From assembly GCF_003231275.1 (NCBI RefSeq), contig NZ_QKVL01000023.1, positions 36,284-100,283 on the forward strand: a stretch of 64,000 nucleotides of DNA. The letters run 5' to 3'. This DNA is from Pseudomonas huaxiensis. GTDB taxonomy: Bacteria; Pseudomonadota; Gammaproteobacteria; Pseudomonadales; Pseudomonadaceae. The notes beneath the pieces are model-generated. The model was not told where the DNA came from. It ran no database searches and saw nothing but the letters and a program-made list of their open reading frames with translations. This document shows, piece by piece, positions 16,039-25,211 of the stretch (position 1 is its first letter; each line of letters begins with the position of its first letter). Position numbers and translations under genes: made by a program.

Positions 16039-16911
16039 TTATTCCTCCGCTGCGCTTTGGCGCAGACGGTTAATGCGGTTCTCGCTCCACTGCTTGAGCA
16101 GCAGGATGAAGAGCGCCAGGATCAGCAACAGGCTGGCCACGCTGAAGGCCGCGACATGGTTGTATTCGTTGTAGAGGATCTCGACGTGCAGCGGCAAGGT
16201 GTTGGTCACGCCGCGGATGTGGCCGGACACCACCGACACCGCGCCGAACTCACCCATCGCCCGCGCGGTACACAGCACCACGCCGTAGATCAGGCCCCAT
16301 TTGATGTTCGGCACGGTCACATGCCAGAACATCTGCCAGCCGTTGGCGCCGAGCAGGCGCGCGGCCTCTTCTTCCTGGGTGCCCTGCTCCTGCATCAGCG
16401 GGATCAGTTCACGGGCAACGAAGGGCACGGTGACGAAGATGGTCGCCAGGACGATGCCCGGCAGCGCGAAGACGATCTGTACGTCGCGATCCTGCAGCCA
16501 TGGGCCAAGGAAGCCCTGGGCGCCGAACATCAGCACGTAGACCAGACCGGCGATCACCGGCGAGACCGAGAACGGCAGGTCGATCAGGGTGACCAGCACG
16601 CTCTTGCCGCGGAAGTTGTACTTGCTCACGCACCAGGCCGCGCTGACGCCGAACACCAGGTTCAGCGGCACCGAGATGGCTACGGCGATAAGGGTCAGTT
16701 TCAGCGCGGACAGGGCGTCGGCTTCGAAGATCGCCTCGAAGAACGTGCCCAGGCCCATTTTCAGGCCCTGGGACACCACGATGACCAGCGGCAACAGCAG
16801 GAACAGGCCGAAGATCACCCAGCCCAGGCCGATCAGGATACGCCGCGCCGAAGCGCTGCCACGGCGGGCGGCATTGGCCGAAGCGGCTACGCCAACAGAA
16901 GATGCAGACAT
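16039..16911 (-). CDS. cysW: CysW, sulfate ABC importer permease
   Basis: This 290-residue inner-membrane permease has about six spans and the EAA loop QEEEAARLLGANGWQMFWHV that docks CysA. It pairs with CysT. The N-terminal 20 residues are Ala/Ser-rich and cytoplasmic. It sits 13 bp after cysT and 3 bp before cysA. CysW is distinguished from CysT by its position and the VVSGHIRGVTNTLPLHVEILYNEY-type segment (near residue 230). Confidence 0.95.
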   Translation of the reverse strand: MSASSVGVAASANAARRGSASARRILIGLGWVIFGLFLLLPLVIVVSQGLKMGLGTFFEAIFEADALSALKLTLIAVAISVPLNLVFGVSAAWCVSKYNFRGKSVLVTLIDLPFSVSPVIAGLVYVLMFGAQGFLGPWLQDRDVQIVFALPGIVLATIFVTVPFVARELIPLMQEQGTQEEEAARLLGANGWQMFWHVTVPNIKWGLIYGVVLCTARAMGEFGAVSVVSGHIRGVTNTLPLHVEILYNEYNHVAAFSVASLLLILALFILLLKQWSENRINRLRQSAAEE

Positions 16912-16924
16912 GCTCAGGCCTCCT

Positions 16925-17743
16925 TCAAGGGGTTTCGATGCGCCGCTGCAGCAAGTTGATCAGCAGCAGCAGGATGAAGGAAACCACCAGCATCAGCACG
17001 CCGATGGCAGTGGCGCCGGTGTAGTCGTACTGGTCGAGCTTGACCATGATCAGCAGCGGCAGGATCTCGGTCTTCATCGGCATGTTGCCGGCAATGAAGA
17101 TCACCGAACCGTACTCGCCGACGCCACGGGCAAAGGCCAGCGCGAACCCGGTCAGCCACGCCGGCAGCAAGGCCGGAGCCAGCACATAGCGGAACACCTG
17201 CAGCGGCTTGGCGCCAAGGCAGGCGGCGGCTTCTTCGACTTCACGCGGGATGTCGGCCAGCACCGGCTGTACTGTCCGCACCACGAACGGCAGGGTGACG
17301 AAAGTCAGTGCCAGGGTGATGCCGAGCGGGGTGTAGGCAATCTTGAAACCAAGGTCGGTGGCAAACTGGCCAACCCAGCCGGACGGCGCGTACAGCGCGG
17401 TGAGGGCGATACCGGCCACGGCGGTGGGCAAGGCGAACGGCAGGTCGATCATCGCGTCGATGATCTTGCGGCCGGGGAAGGTGTAGCGCACCAGCACCCA
17501 GGCCAGCAACGTACCGATCAGGCCGTTGATGATGGCGGCGAAGAAGGCGGTGCCGAAGCTCAGCTTCAGTGCCGCGAGCACCCGCGGTGCACTGACGATG
17601 GCCCAGAACTGCTCCCAGGTGAGCTGGGAGGCATGCACGAACATGGCCCCCAGCGGTATGAGCACAATCAAGCTGAGGTACACCAAGGTGTAACCCAGCG
17701 TCAGCCCGAAGCCGGGTATGACGGGGGATATACGACGAGACAT
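16925..17743 (-). CDS. cysT: CysT (CysU), sulfate ABC importer permease
   Basis: This 272-residue permease has the sulfate-importer family order of spans and the EAA loop REVEEAAACLGAKPLQVFRYV. The IFIAGNMPMKTEILPLLIMVKLDQYDY segment (near residues 220-246) is characteristic of CysT. It lies 87 bp after the sulfate-binding protein gene, a gap that may allow differential expression, and 13 bp before cysW. Confidence 0.95.
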   Translation of the reverse strand: MSRRISPVIPGFGLTLGYTLVYLSLIVLIPLGAMFVHASQLTWEQFWAIVSAPRVLAALKLSFGTAFFAAIINGLIGTLLAWVLVRYTFPGRKIIDAMIDLPFALPTAVAGIALTALYAPSGWVGQFATDLGFKIAYTPLGITLALTFVTLPFVVRTVQPVLADIPREVEEAAACLGAKPLQVFRYVLAPALLPAWLTGFALAFARGVGEYGSVIFIAGNMPMKTEILPLLIMVKLDQYDYTGATAIGVLMLVVSFILLLLINLLQRRIETP

Positions 17744-17830
17744 AAAGGTCCTTGGTTGAACGCATTGAGCCCGGGACTATGCCCGGGCCCATGCTGGCTA
17801 CGAAACGGCTCCTGCTCTATCGGGCAACAC

Positions 17831-18838
17831 TCACTGCGCCGTGTAGATCTGGTCGAAAACGCCACCGTCATTGAAGAACTTGGGTTGGGCAGTTTTCCAG
17901 CCGCCGAAGTCTTTGTCGATAGTCACCAGGTCCAGTTTCGGGAACTGCTTGGCGTATTCAGCGGCCACCTTGGCGTCACGCGGACGGTAGAAGTTGTCGG
18001 CGGCGATCTTCTGGCCAGCCGGGCTGTACAGGTGCTTGAGGTATTCCTCGGCGATCTGCTCGTTGCCTTTCTTCTCGGCGTTCTTGTCGACCACGGCCAC
18101 TGGCGGCTCGGCGAGGATCGACAGGGACGGCACAACGATTTCGAACTTGTCGGCACCGCCGTCTTCTTTCAGCGCCAGGAACGCTTCGTTTTCCCAGGCC
18201 AGCAACACGTCACCCTGACCGTTGTTGACGAAGGTGATGGTCGAGCCACGGGCGCCGGTATCCAGCACTGGTACGTGCTTGAACAGCTCTTTCACGTATT
18301 CCTGCGCCTTGGCTTCGCTGCCGCCGGCTTTCAGGCCGTAGGCCCAGGCGGCGAGGAAGTTCCAGCGGGCGCCGCCGGAGGTTTTCGGGTTCGGGGTGAT
18401 GACGGAAACGTCTTTCTTGATCAGGTCGCCCCAGTCCTTGATGGCTTTAGGGTTGCCCTTGCGCACCAGGAACACGATGGTCGAGGTGTACGGGGTGCTG
18501 GCGTCCGGCAGGCGGGTCTGCCAGTTCTCCGGCAGGGTCTTGCCGAGCTTGGCGACTTCGTCGATGTCGCCGGCCAGGGCCAGGGTCACCACGTCGGCGC
18601 GCAGGCCGTCGATCACGGCACGGGCCTGTTTGCCCGAACCACCGTGGGACTGCTGGATCTTCACTTTGTCGTCCGGGTGAGCCTGCTGCCAGTGCTTGAT
18701 GAACTCGGCGTTGTACTGCTGATACAGCTCGCGGGTCGGGTCATAGGACACGTTCAACAGCTCGTAGTCCTTGGCGATGGCGGAACCGGCAAAAACGGCG
18801 CTGGCGAGTGCAGCCAGGGCATAACGGCGGATAGACAT
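17831..18838 (-). CDS. sbp: Periplasmic sulfate-binding protein
   Basis: The start at ATG 18838 gives a 335-residue product with a signal peptide ending near AGSAIAKD. Family signatures are present: LLNVSYDPTREL near the mature N-terminus and QSHGGSGKQARAVIDGL, the sulfate/thiosulfate-binding loop. It delivers sulfate to CysTWA. An open frame extends slightly upstream, but only this start gives a proper signal peptide. The gene follows oscA by 55 bp. Confidence 0.95.
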   Translation of the reverse strand: MSIRRYALAALASAVFAGSAIAKDYELLNVSYDPTRELYQQYNAEFIKHWQQAHPDDKVKIQQSHGGSGKQARAVIDGLRADVVTLALAGDIDEVAKLGKTLPENWQTRLPDASTPYTSTIVFLVRKGNPKAIKDWGDLIKKDVSVITPNPKTSGGARWNFLAAWAYGLKAGGSEAKAQEYVKELFKHVPVLDTGARGSTITFVNNGQGDVLLAWENEAFLALKEDGGADKFEIVVPSLSILAEPPVAVVDKNAEKKGNEQIAEEYLKHLYSPAGQKIAADNFYRPRDAKVAAEYAKQFPKLDLVTIDKDFGGWKTAQPKFFNDGGVFDQIYTAQ

Positions 18839-18893
18839 GGTGAAGCTCCCGATTGGCATTTTTTTCTAATGTGTTGGTGCGGCTGGCAGCGCT

Positions 18894-19076
18894 TCAGCTT
18901 GGTTTGTTGCTGGAGTTCTGCAGGCGGAATTTTTCCTTGCGTTCGATCTGTACAACTTGGGCGTTGTGCACAGTGATTTCCACCGCGCCGAATCGCAGGT
19001 CACGCAATGCGCTCTGGATTTCACGCAGGATGGTGGCTTCGTCCTGACCGTCAACGCTACGCAGAGATGCGCTCAT
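18894..19076 (-). CDS. oscA: OscA, small sulfur-starvation protein (DUF2292)
   Basis: This 60-residue cytoplasmic protein of the DUF2292 family carries the core LRDLRFGAVEITVHNAQVVQIERKEKFRL (residues about 24-52; given to locate the domain). OscA is known in Pseudomonas as a small protein encoded upstream of sbp and needed for organosulfur use and chromate/oxidative stress resistance. It heads the sulfate importer operon here, and a sulfur element lies about 96 bp upstream. The molecular role is unknown. Confidence 0.9.
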   Translation of the reverse strand: MSASLRSVDGQDEATILREIQSALRDLRFGAVEITVHNAQVVQIERKEKFRLQNSSNKPS

Positions 19077-19171
19077 GCTCGTGCTCCTGTGAATAAGGGG
19101 GCCCGGGAGCAGCGTTTAGGAAGGTGACTGCGCCTGGTGTAGGAGCAATCTTAGAGAGGGCTGAATATTCT

Positions 19172-19210
19172 TAAAAATACTATTTAAGAATGTTTATATA
19201 ACTGAAAAAT
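19172..19210 (-). promoter_or_regulatory. Putative sulfur-regulon element, copy D, upstream of oscA
   Basis: TAAAAATACTATTTAA, then five bases, TTTAT and, six bases on, GAAAAAT, parallels copy A (TAAAAATAATTATTTAA, five bases, TTTAT, seven bases, GAATAT) with one-base length changes. It precedes oscA-sbp-cysTWA, a known sulfate-starvation operon, which supports reading the whole family as CysB-type sites. Confidence 0.55.
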
Positions 19211-19217
19211 CAGTTGT

Positions 19218-19306
19218 GAGCTTGAAGCGGCAAGCGGCAAGAAAAAGCGGCGGCAACGGCGGGGATCTGCTGTTACTTGCAGCGCGTAACTTGCCGCTTG
19301 AAGCTC
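19218..19306. repeat. Inverted repeat at the 3' end of the GGDEF/EAL gene
   Basis: GAGCTTGAAGCGGCAAG (19218-19234) and CTTGCCGCTTGAAGCTC (19290-19306) are reverse complements with one mismatch. The second arm touches the stop codon of the GGDEF/EAL gene. It may serve as a terminator/stabiliser or be a dispersed Pseudomonas repeat. Confidence 0.6.
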
Positions 19307-21197
19307 AAAAACGAAGGTCTTGTGGCGGCACCGGCCGCCCGTACCAGTAGCCCTGGCCCATGTCGCACTGGTGCTCCAGCAGGAAGCGCGCCTGCTCGGA
19401 CTGCTCGATACCCTCGGCATGGATCTGCATCCCCATGCTGCGCGCCAGGGCGATGATGACCCGGACAATCGCCACGTCATCGTCATCATTGGGCAACCCG
19501 GCGACGAAGCCCTGGTCGATCTTCAGTTTCTGCACCGGCAAGCGCTTGAGCCGCAGCAGCGACGAGTAGCCGGTGCCGAAGTCGTCGATGGCCAGGCGCA
19601 AGCCCAGTTCACGCAGGCGATGCAGTTGTTCGAGGGCGACTTCCGGGTCTTCCATCACCGCGCTTTCGGTCACTTCGACCTCCAGCCGCGACGGCTCCAG
19701 CCCGGTTTCGTCCAGCACCCGGGCGACCTGCTGGTACATGTCGCGGTTGGCGAACAGCCGGCTGGAAACGTTCACCGCGACGAACTCCAGCGCCCGCCCT
19801 TGCGCCAGCCACTCCACCATCTGCGAACAGGCCTGGCGCATGACCCAGGTGTCGATATCGGCGATCAGCCCGGTGCGCTCGGCAATCGGGATGAACTCCC
19901 CCGGCGGCACCAGCCCGCGTTCGGGATGCTGCCAGCGCACCAGCGATTCCAGGCCGATCATCCGGCCACTGAACAGGTCATGCACCGGCTGGTAGTAGAC
20001 CCGCAGCTCGCCCTGCTCCAGCGCGCGACGCAGTTCGATGGCGGTTTCGACCCGCTGCTGGGCATGGGCGGTAAGTTCTTCGGTGTACAAGGCATAGCCG
20101 GAACGGCCGTTGCTCTTGGCCTTGAACAACGCGGCATCGGCGTTGCGCAGCAATTGCTCGGCGCTTTGCGCATCGCTGGGGAACAGGCTGATGCCGATAC
20201 TCGCGCTGCTGAACAGGCGGTGATTTTCCAGTTCGTAGGGTTCTTTGAGCACGTCGACGATCAGTTGCGCAAGGTCCGCAGCCTGGCCGACCTGAGGGCA
20301 GTTTTCGCTGAGGATGGCGAATTCATCACCGCCGAGGCGCGCGAGGGTGACACCGGGATCGATCACCAGTTTGAGACGGTCGGCCACGGCCTTGAGCAAC
20401 TGGTCGCCGATGTTGTGGCCAAGGCTGTCGTTGATGCTCTGGAAGTGGTCCAGGTCGAGCAGCAGCAAGGCGCAGCCACGCTTGTTGGCCTGCGCCGTGG
20501 CCAGCGCCTGCTGGGCGCGGTCGTTGAAAAGCAAACGGTTGGGCAGGTCGGTCAGGGGGTCGTGGTGGACCAGATAGGCCAACTCACGTTCGGTGTGCTT
20601 GATCACGCTGATGTCGCTGAACACCGCAACATAGTGGGTCAACATCCCGCCATCGTCGCGGATCGCGCAAATGGTCTGCCACTGCGGGTACACCTCGCCG
20701 CTTTTGCGCCGGTTCCAGACTTCACCGCTCCACTCGCCCTTGTCGTGCAGGGTCTGGTACATCTGCTGGTAGAACTTCTGGTCGTGCCGGCCGGACTTGA
20801 ACTTGTTCGGTCGCTGACCGATAACTTCGTCCTTCTGATAACCGGTGATGCGCATGAAGGCGCGGTTCACATGGACGATGATGCCGTCGGCGTTACTGAC
20901 CAGCACGCCTTCGAGGGTGCTGTCGAACACCGCCGCGGCCATGCGCAGGCGTTCGCGGTCTTCGCGGCGCAGGCGCGCACCAAGGCCGATGAAATTGAGC
21001 AAACGCACACGGGAAACGAAGATCAACAAGGCGCTGCACGCGGCCCACGTGTAGGCATTGATAAGCTGCCAGCGCGCCATCTGGGCCGGATCATCGAAAA
21101 CACTGCTTAATATTTGATCAGAAACCACCAGCCAGAGAATTGACAGCACCAGGTAAAACGCGGCCATTCTCAGGGCGTCTCGTGCAGAAACAGACAT
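19305..21197 (-). CDS. PAS-GGDEF-EAL cyclic-di-GMP protein
   Basis: Started at ATG 21197 (MSVSARDALRMA), this is a protein of about 630 residues. It has two N-terminal membrane spans within the first 70 residues, a PAS domain (GVLVSNADGIIVHVNRAFMR) with PAC, a GGDEF domain with intact LGGDEFAIL and a C-terminal EAL domain whose motif reads ESLVRW, with the metal-binding Glu kept and DDFGTGYSSL intact. It may make or degrade cyclic di-GMP; both active sites look plausible. The homologous position beside oscA and desA in P. aeruginosa holds a phosphodiesterase (PA0285/PipA). Confidence 0.92.
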   Translation of the reverse strand: MSVSARDALRMAAFYLVLSILWLVVSDQILSSVFDDPAQMARWQLINAYTWAACSALLIFVSRVRLLNFIGLGARLRREDRERLRMAAAVFDSTLEGVLVSNADGIIVHVNRAFMRITGYQKDEVIGQRPNKFKSGRHDQKFYQQMYQTLHDKGEWSGEVWNRRKSGEVYPQWQTICAIRDDGGMLTHYVAVFSDISVIKHTERELAYLVHHDPLTDLPNRLLFNDRAQQALATAQANKRGCALLLLDLDHFQSINDSLGHNIGDQLLKAVADRLKLVIDPGVTLARLGGDEFAILSENCPQVGQAADLAQLIVDVLKEPYELENHRLFSSASIGISLFPSDAQSAEQLLRNADAALFKAKSNGRSGYALYTEELTAHAQQRVETAIELRRALEQGELRVYYQPVHDLFSGRMIGLESLVRWQHPERGLVPPGEFIPIAERTGLIADIDTWVMRQACSQMVEWLAQGRALEFVAVNVSSRLFANRDMYQQVARVLDETGLEPSRLEVEVTESAVMEDPEVALEQLHRLRELGLRLAIDDFGTGYSSLLRLKRLPVQKLKIDQGFVAGLPNDDDDVAIVRVIIALARSMGMQIHAEGIEQSEQARFLLEHQCDMGQGYWYGRPVPPQDLRF

Positions 21198-21345
21198 AGG
21201 GTCACAGATGCCCACATCAAAAGATGGGGCATTATAGGGCAGAATTCCTCGTTGACCTCCTATCAAAAAGGCCGACTGGTTTTATTTAACATGCCAGTGA
21301 TAATACTCATCGCTGTTTTTCCGCTCTAAGAGGGCATATCCACCT

Positions 21346-22530
21346 ATGTGGTACTACGGTTTACTCGACCTGTCGGCCTGGCAACTGCTGGCGGTCACCC
21401 TGCTGATGACTCACGTGACCATCGTTGCGGTGACGGTCTACCTGCACCGCTATTCGGCGCACCGTTCCCTGGAACTGAATGCCGGCCTCAAGCATTTCTT
21501 CCGTTTCTGGCTATGGCTGACCACGGCGCAGAACACCCGTGAGTGGACCGCCATCCACCGCAAGCACCACGCCAAATGCGAAACCGTGGATGATCCACAC
21601 AGCCCGGTGATCAAGGGCCTGTCCACGGTGCTGCGCAAGGGCGCCGAGCTGTACCGCGCCGAAGCACAGAACCCGGAAACCCTGCGCATCTACGGCAAGA
21701 ACTGCCCCGAAGACTGGATCGAGCGCAACCTCTACTCGCGCTACAAGCTCGGCGGCATCGCGCTGATGGCGGTGATCGACCTGCTGCTGTTCGGCACCAT
21801 CGGCATCACCATCTGGGCGATCCAGATGATGTGGATTCCGTTCTGGGCTGCCGGCGTGGTCAACGGCCTTGGCCACGCGGTGGGCTACCGCAACTTCGAA
21901 TGCCGCGACGCCGCGACCAACCTGGTGCCGTGGGGCATCGTGATTGGCGGCGAAGAGCTGCACAACAACCATCACACCTACCCCAACTCGGCCAAGCTGT
22001 CGGTCAAGCGCTGGGAGTTCGACATGGGCTGGGCCTGGATCAAGCTGTTCACCTGGCTGCGTCTGGCCAAGGTGCAACGCGTCGCGCCGATCGCCCACCG
22101 GGTCGAAGGCAAGGGCCAGTTGGACATGGACACCGCCATGGCGATCCTCAACAACCGCTTCCAGATCATGGCCCAGTACCGCAAGTTGGTGATCGGCCCG
22201 CTGGTCAAGCAGGAACTGGCGCGGGTCGATGACTCGGTGCGCCATCAGTTCCGCCGCGCCAAGCGTCTGCTCTCGCGTGAGACCAGCCTGCTGGAAGATC
22301 GTCATCACCAGCGCATCCAGACCATGCTCGAGCACAGCCAGGCACTCAAGACCATCTACGAAAAGCGCCTGGCGCTGCAGCAGATCTGGGCCCGCACCAG
22401 CGCCAACGGGCACGACATGCTCGCGGCGATCAAGGACTGGGTCCACGAAGCCGAGGCCAGCGGTATCCACTCGCTGCGTGAGTTCGCCGCGCAATTGAAG
22501 ACCTACTCGCTGCGCCCTGCCCTGGCTTGA
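21346..22530 (+). CDS. desA: Membrane fatty-acid desaturase (delta-9 type)
   Basis: This 394-residue membrane di-iron desaturase has all three His boxes: HRYSAHR (residues 34-40), HRKHH (71-75) and HNNHH near residue 209. Hydrophobic spans lie around residues 10-30, 50-60 and 135-170. It introduces a double bond into acyl chains of membrane phospholipids, adjusting fluidity aerobically. The long charged C-terminal tail (about residues 250-394) is typical of the Pseudomonas DesA. It is divergent from the GGDEF/EAL gene. Confidence 0.93.
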   Translation: MWYYGLLDLSAWQLLAVTLLMTHVTIVAVTVYLHRYSAHRSLELNAGLKHFFRFWLWLTTAQNTREWTAIHRKHHAKCETVDDPHSPVIKGLSTVLRKGAELYRAEAQNPETLRIYGKNCPEDWIERNLYSRYKLGGIALMAVIDLLLFGTIGITIWAIQMMWIPFWAAGVVNGLGHAVGYRNFECRDAATNLVPWGIVIGGEELHNNHHTYPNSAKLSVKRWEFDMGWAWIKLFTWLRLAKVQRVAPIAHRVEGKGQLDMDTAMAILNNRFQIMAQYRKLVIGPLVKQELARVDDSVRHQFRRAKRLLSRETSLLEDRHHQRIQTMLEHSQALKTIYEKRLALQQIWARTSANGHDMLAAIKDWVHEAEASGIHSLREFAAQLKTYSLRPALA

Positions 22531-22669
22531 TGGCCATTGATCGGAGCGCCCCACCGCCGGGCGCTCCGACTGGAACTTCCCCCCTGCATTCCGCTCTTAA
22601 CTGCATGTCGCCCGCCTGGCGGGTCGGGTCGTGGCCGCACGTCCCCGCCTTACAAGAAGTACTGCGAAC

Positions 22670-23647
<978 letters not shown>

Positions 23648-23721
23648 TTTCAATGGCCTCATCGCTGCATCGCTATCTACACATCTCGCAGGCAATCGCA
23701 ATCCGTCAGCCCCTTGCGATC

Positions 23722-23791
23722 CTGTGGGAGCGGATTCACCGGACGCCGGCCCTTCGCGGCGGTCCGGCGTCCGGTGAATCCGCTCCCACAG
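23722..23791. repeat. Perfect 28-bp inverted repeat (REP-like hairpin)
   Basis: Bases 23722-23749 are the exact reverse complement of 23764-23791, leaving a 14-base loop. The outer end CTGTGGGAGC is shared with REP elements, but the inner part (GGATTCACCGGACGCC) is a different family from the other REPs in this window. It lies between the cyclase and the HDOD gene. Another REP fragment follows at 23811-23846. Confidence 0.9.
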
Positions 23792-23810
23792 TTTGCGATG
23801 ACCTGACGCT

Positions 23811-23846
23811 CTGGGAGCTGGCTTGTCGGGGCGCCGAACCCCAGCT
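23811..23846. repeat. REP fragment
   Basis: GGGAGCTGGCTTGTCGGGGC followed by GCCGAACC matches the outer arm of the REP pair at 14929-15016. It lies 17 bp from the end of the HDOD gene. Confidence 0.7.
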
Positions 23847-23863
23847 ATGAGGCCCTAAAAACC

Positions 23864-25075
23864 TCACACCTTGCGCAACCGCTCCAACTCCGCCCGCCCC
23901 ACTTTCAGCAACCGCGCCGTCTTCCCCGCCGCCAGCTCGTCCAGCCCCTCTTCCGGCGCCAGCCGCGCCAGTTGCCCGGCCAGGTTCATCACCAGGTCTT
24001 CGCGGGAATACACCCCGCCGCCCAACTGGTACACCGCAGCGATCAACTCACGCAGTTCCAGCGGCAAACGCCAGCGCGTACGCAGCGCCGAGCCGTAGCC
24101 CGCGCCGGATTGGCTCAGCGACAGTTCGATTTCATTTTCGTCCAGCTCGCCACCCGCCAGACGCCACTCCTGCAAGCAACGCAGCAGCGCCAGGTCGCCC
24201 AGGCAATGCAGTAACCCGGCGCAATAGCAGCGCTCCTGGTCGAGTTCGAGCATTTGTGCCAGGGTCCGGCCGTACTCCGCCGTGCGCAGCGACAGGTTCC
24301 AGTACTGCTCGGCATAACGCGCCAGCACCGGGTCGCTGAGACGGGCGCTGCGCTTGAGCGCGAGGCCGAGGATGAGGTTCATGCTCTGGGTGCTGCCCAG
24401 CTTGTTCAGCGCCTGCAGCAGGGTCTGCACGGCGCCCTCGCGGTGCAGCGCGGCGCTGTTGGCAGCGGCGATCAGCACGGCGGTGATTTGCGGATCGGAA
24501 CGCACTTCTTCTTCCAGCACGCGCAGGTCCAGCCCCTGCGGGTTCAGCGCACGCTTGATCGCCTGCTGCACGTCGGCGAACAACGGCCCGCCATCGGCGG
24601 TAGCGCGGTGCTCTTCGATAAAGCGCGCCAGCGTCAGCCCCGCGCGCAGCGGCGGCACTTCGCAGGAGACCGCCTCGCCAAGCTTGAGCAATTGCTCTTC
24701 CAGGCGCTGGCGCAGCGAGTCGAGGTTCAGCGGTTTGCTCAGGTAAGCCGTGGGTGCCAGCGGCAGGACTTCGCGCACGCTGGCCACGTCGGCACGGCTA
24801 CTGATGAGGATGAACGGCAGTGCCGGTGTCCGCGGCCGCGATCGGACCTTGCGCAGCAGGTCGAGGCCGTCGAGGCCCGGCAGTTCACGCGCAGCGATGA
24901 TCAGGTCCGGTTGCCCGGTCAGTCCTTCCAGCGCTTCATTGCCATTGGCGCAGACCTTCACCTTGGCGTCACAGCGCACGCTCAGCAGCATTTGCGTGAG
25001 CATGTCGCGCACCCACGGATCACCTTCGGCAATCAAGACCTTCGGTGCAGCAGCGGGTGGATCTACAGCAGTCAT
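23864..25075 (-). CDS. HDOD protein with degenerate receiver domain
   Basis: The start at ATG 25075 gives 403 residues. The N-terminal 125 residues form a receiver-like domain (KVLIAEGDPWVRDML, LISSRADVASV, with the conserved Lys in LSKPLN), but the phosphoacceptor Asp is replaced: the stretch reads DLIIAARELPG, with Ala62 at that site. An HDOD domain follows (about residues 165-340), seen in ANSAALHREGAV and CAGLLHCLGDLALL. HDOD proteins are non-catalytic signalling outputs. Sensing by phosphorylation looks impossible here, so the receiver may act by protein contact. It lies in a group of cyclic-di-GMP genes. Confidence 0.88.
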   Translation of the reverse strand: MTAVDPPAAAPKVLIAEGDPWVRDMLTQMLLSVRCDAKVKVCANGNEALEGLTGQPDLIIAARELPGLDGLDLLRKVRSRPRTPALPFILISSRADVASVREVLPLAPTAYLSKPLNLDSLRQRLEEQLLKLGEAVSCEVPPLRAGLTLARFIEEHRATADGGPLFADVQQAIKRALNPQGLDLRVLEEEVRSDPQITAVLIAAANSAALHREGAVQTLLQALNKLGSTQSMNLILGLALKRSARLSDPVLARYAEQYWNLSLRTAEYGRTLAQMLELDQERCYCAGLLHCLGDLALLRCLQEWRLAGGELDENEIELSLSQSGAGYGSALRTRWRLPLELRELIAAVYQLGGGVYSREDLVMNLAGQLARLAPEEGLDELAAGKTARLLKVGRAELERLRKV

Positions 25076-25167
25076 CAGGTTCTCCTTACAGCTATCGCAC
25101 GCAGTCCGGCGCACCTTCCAAGGTGTCTCCTATGGAAACCTTAGCGCTCAACCTGTTCCCCGGGACG

Positions 25168-25197
25168 AAAAAAAACCCGCCGAAGCGGGTTTTTTTC
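25168..25197 (-). terminator. Terminator downstream of gabT
   Basis: AAACCCGC and GCGGGTTT flank CGAA, followed on the minus strand by a T-run, with an A-run on the other side. It can act bidirectionally. It lies 15 bp from the gabT stop. Confidence 0.9.
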
Positions 25198-25211
25198 TAG
25201 CGGATCACAGT

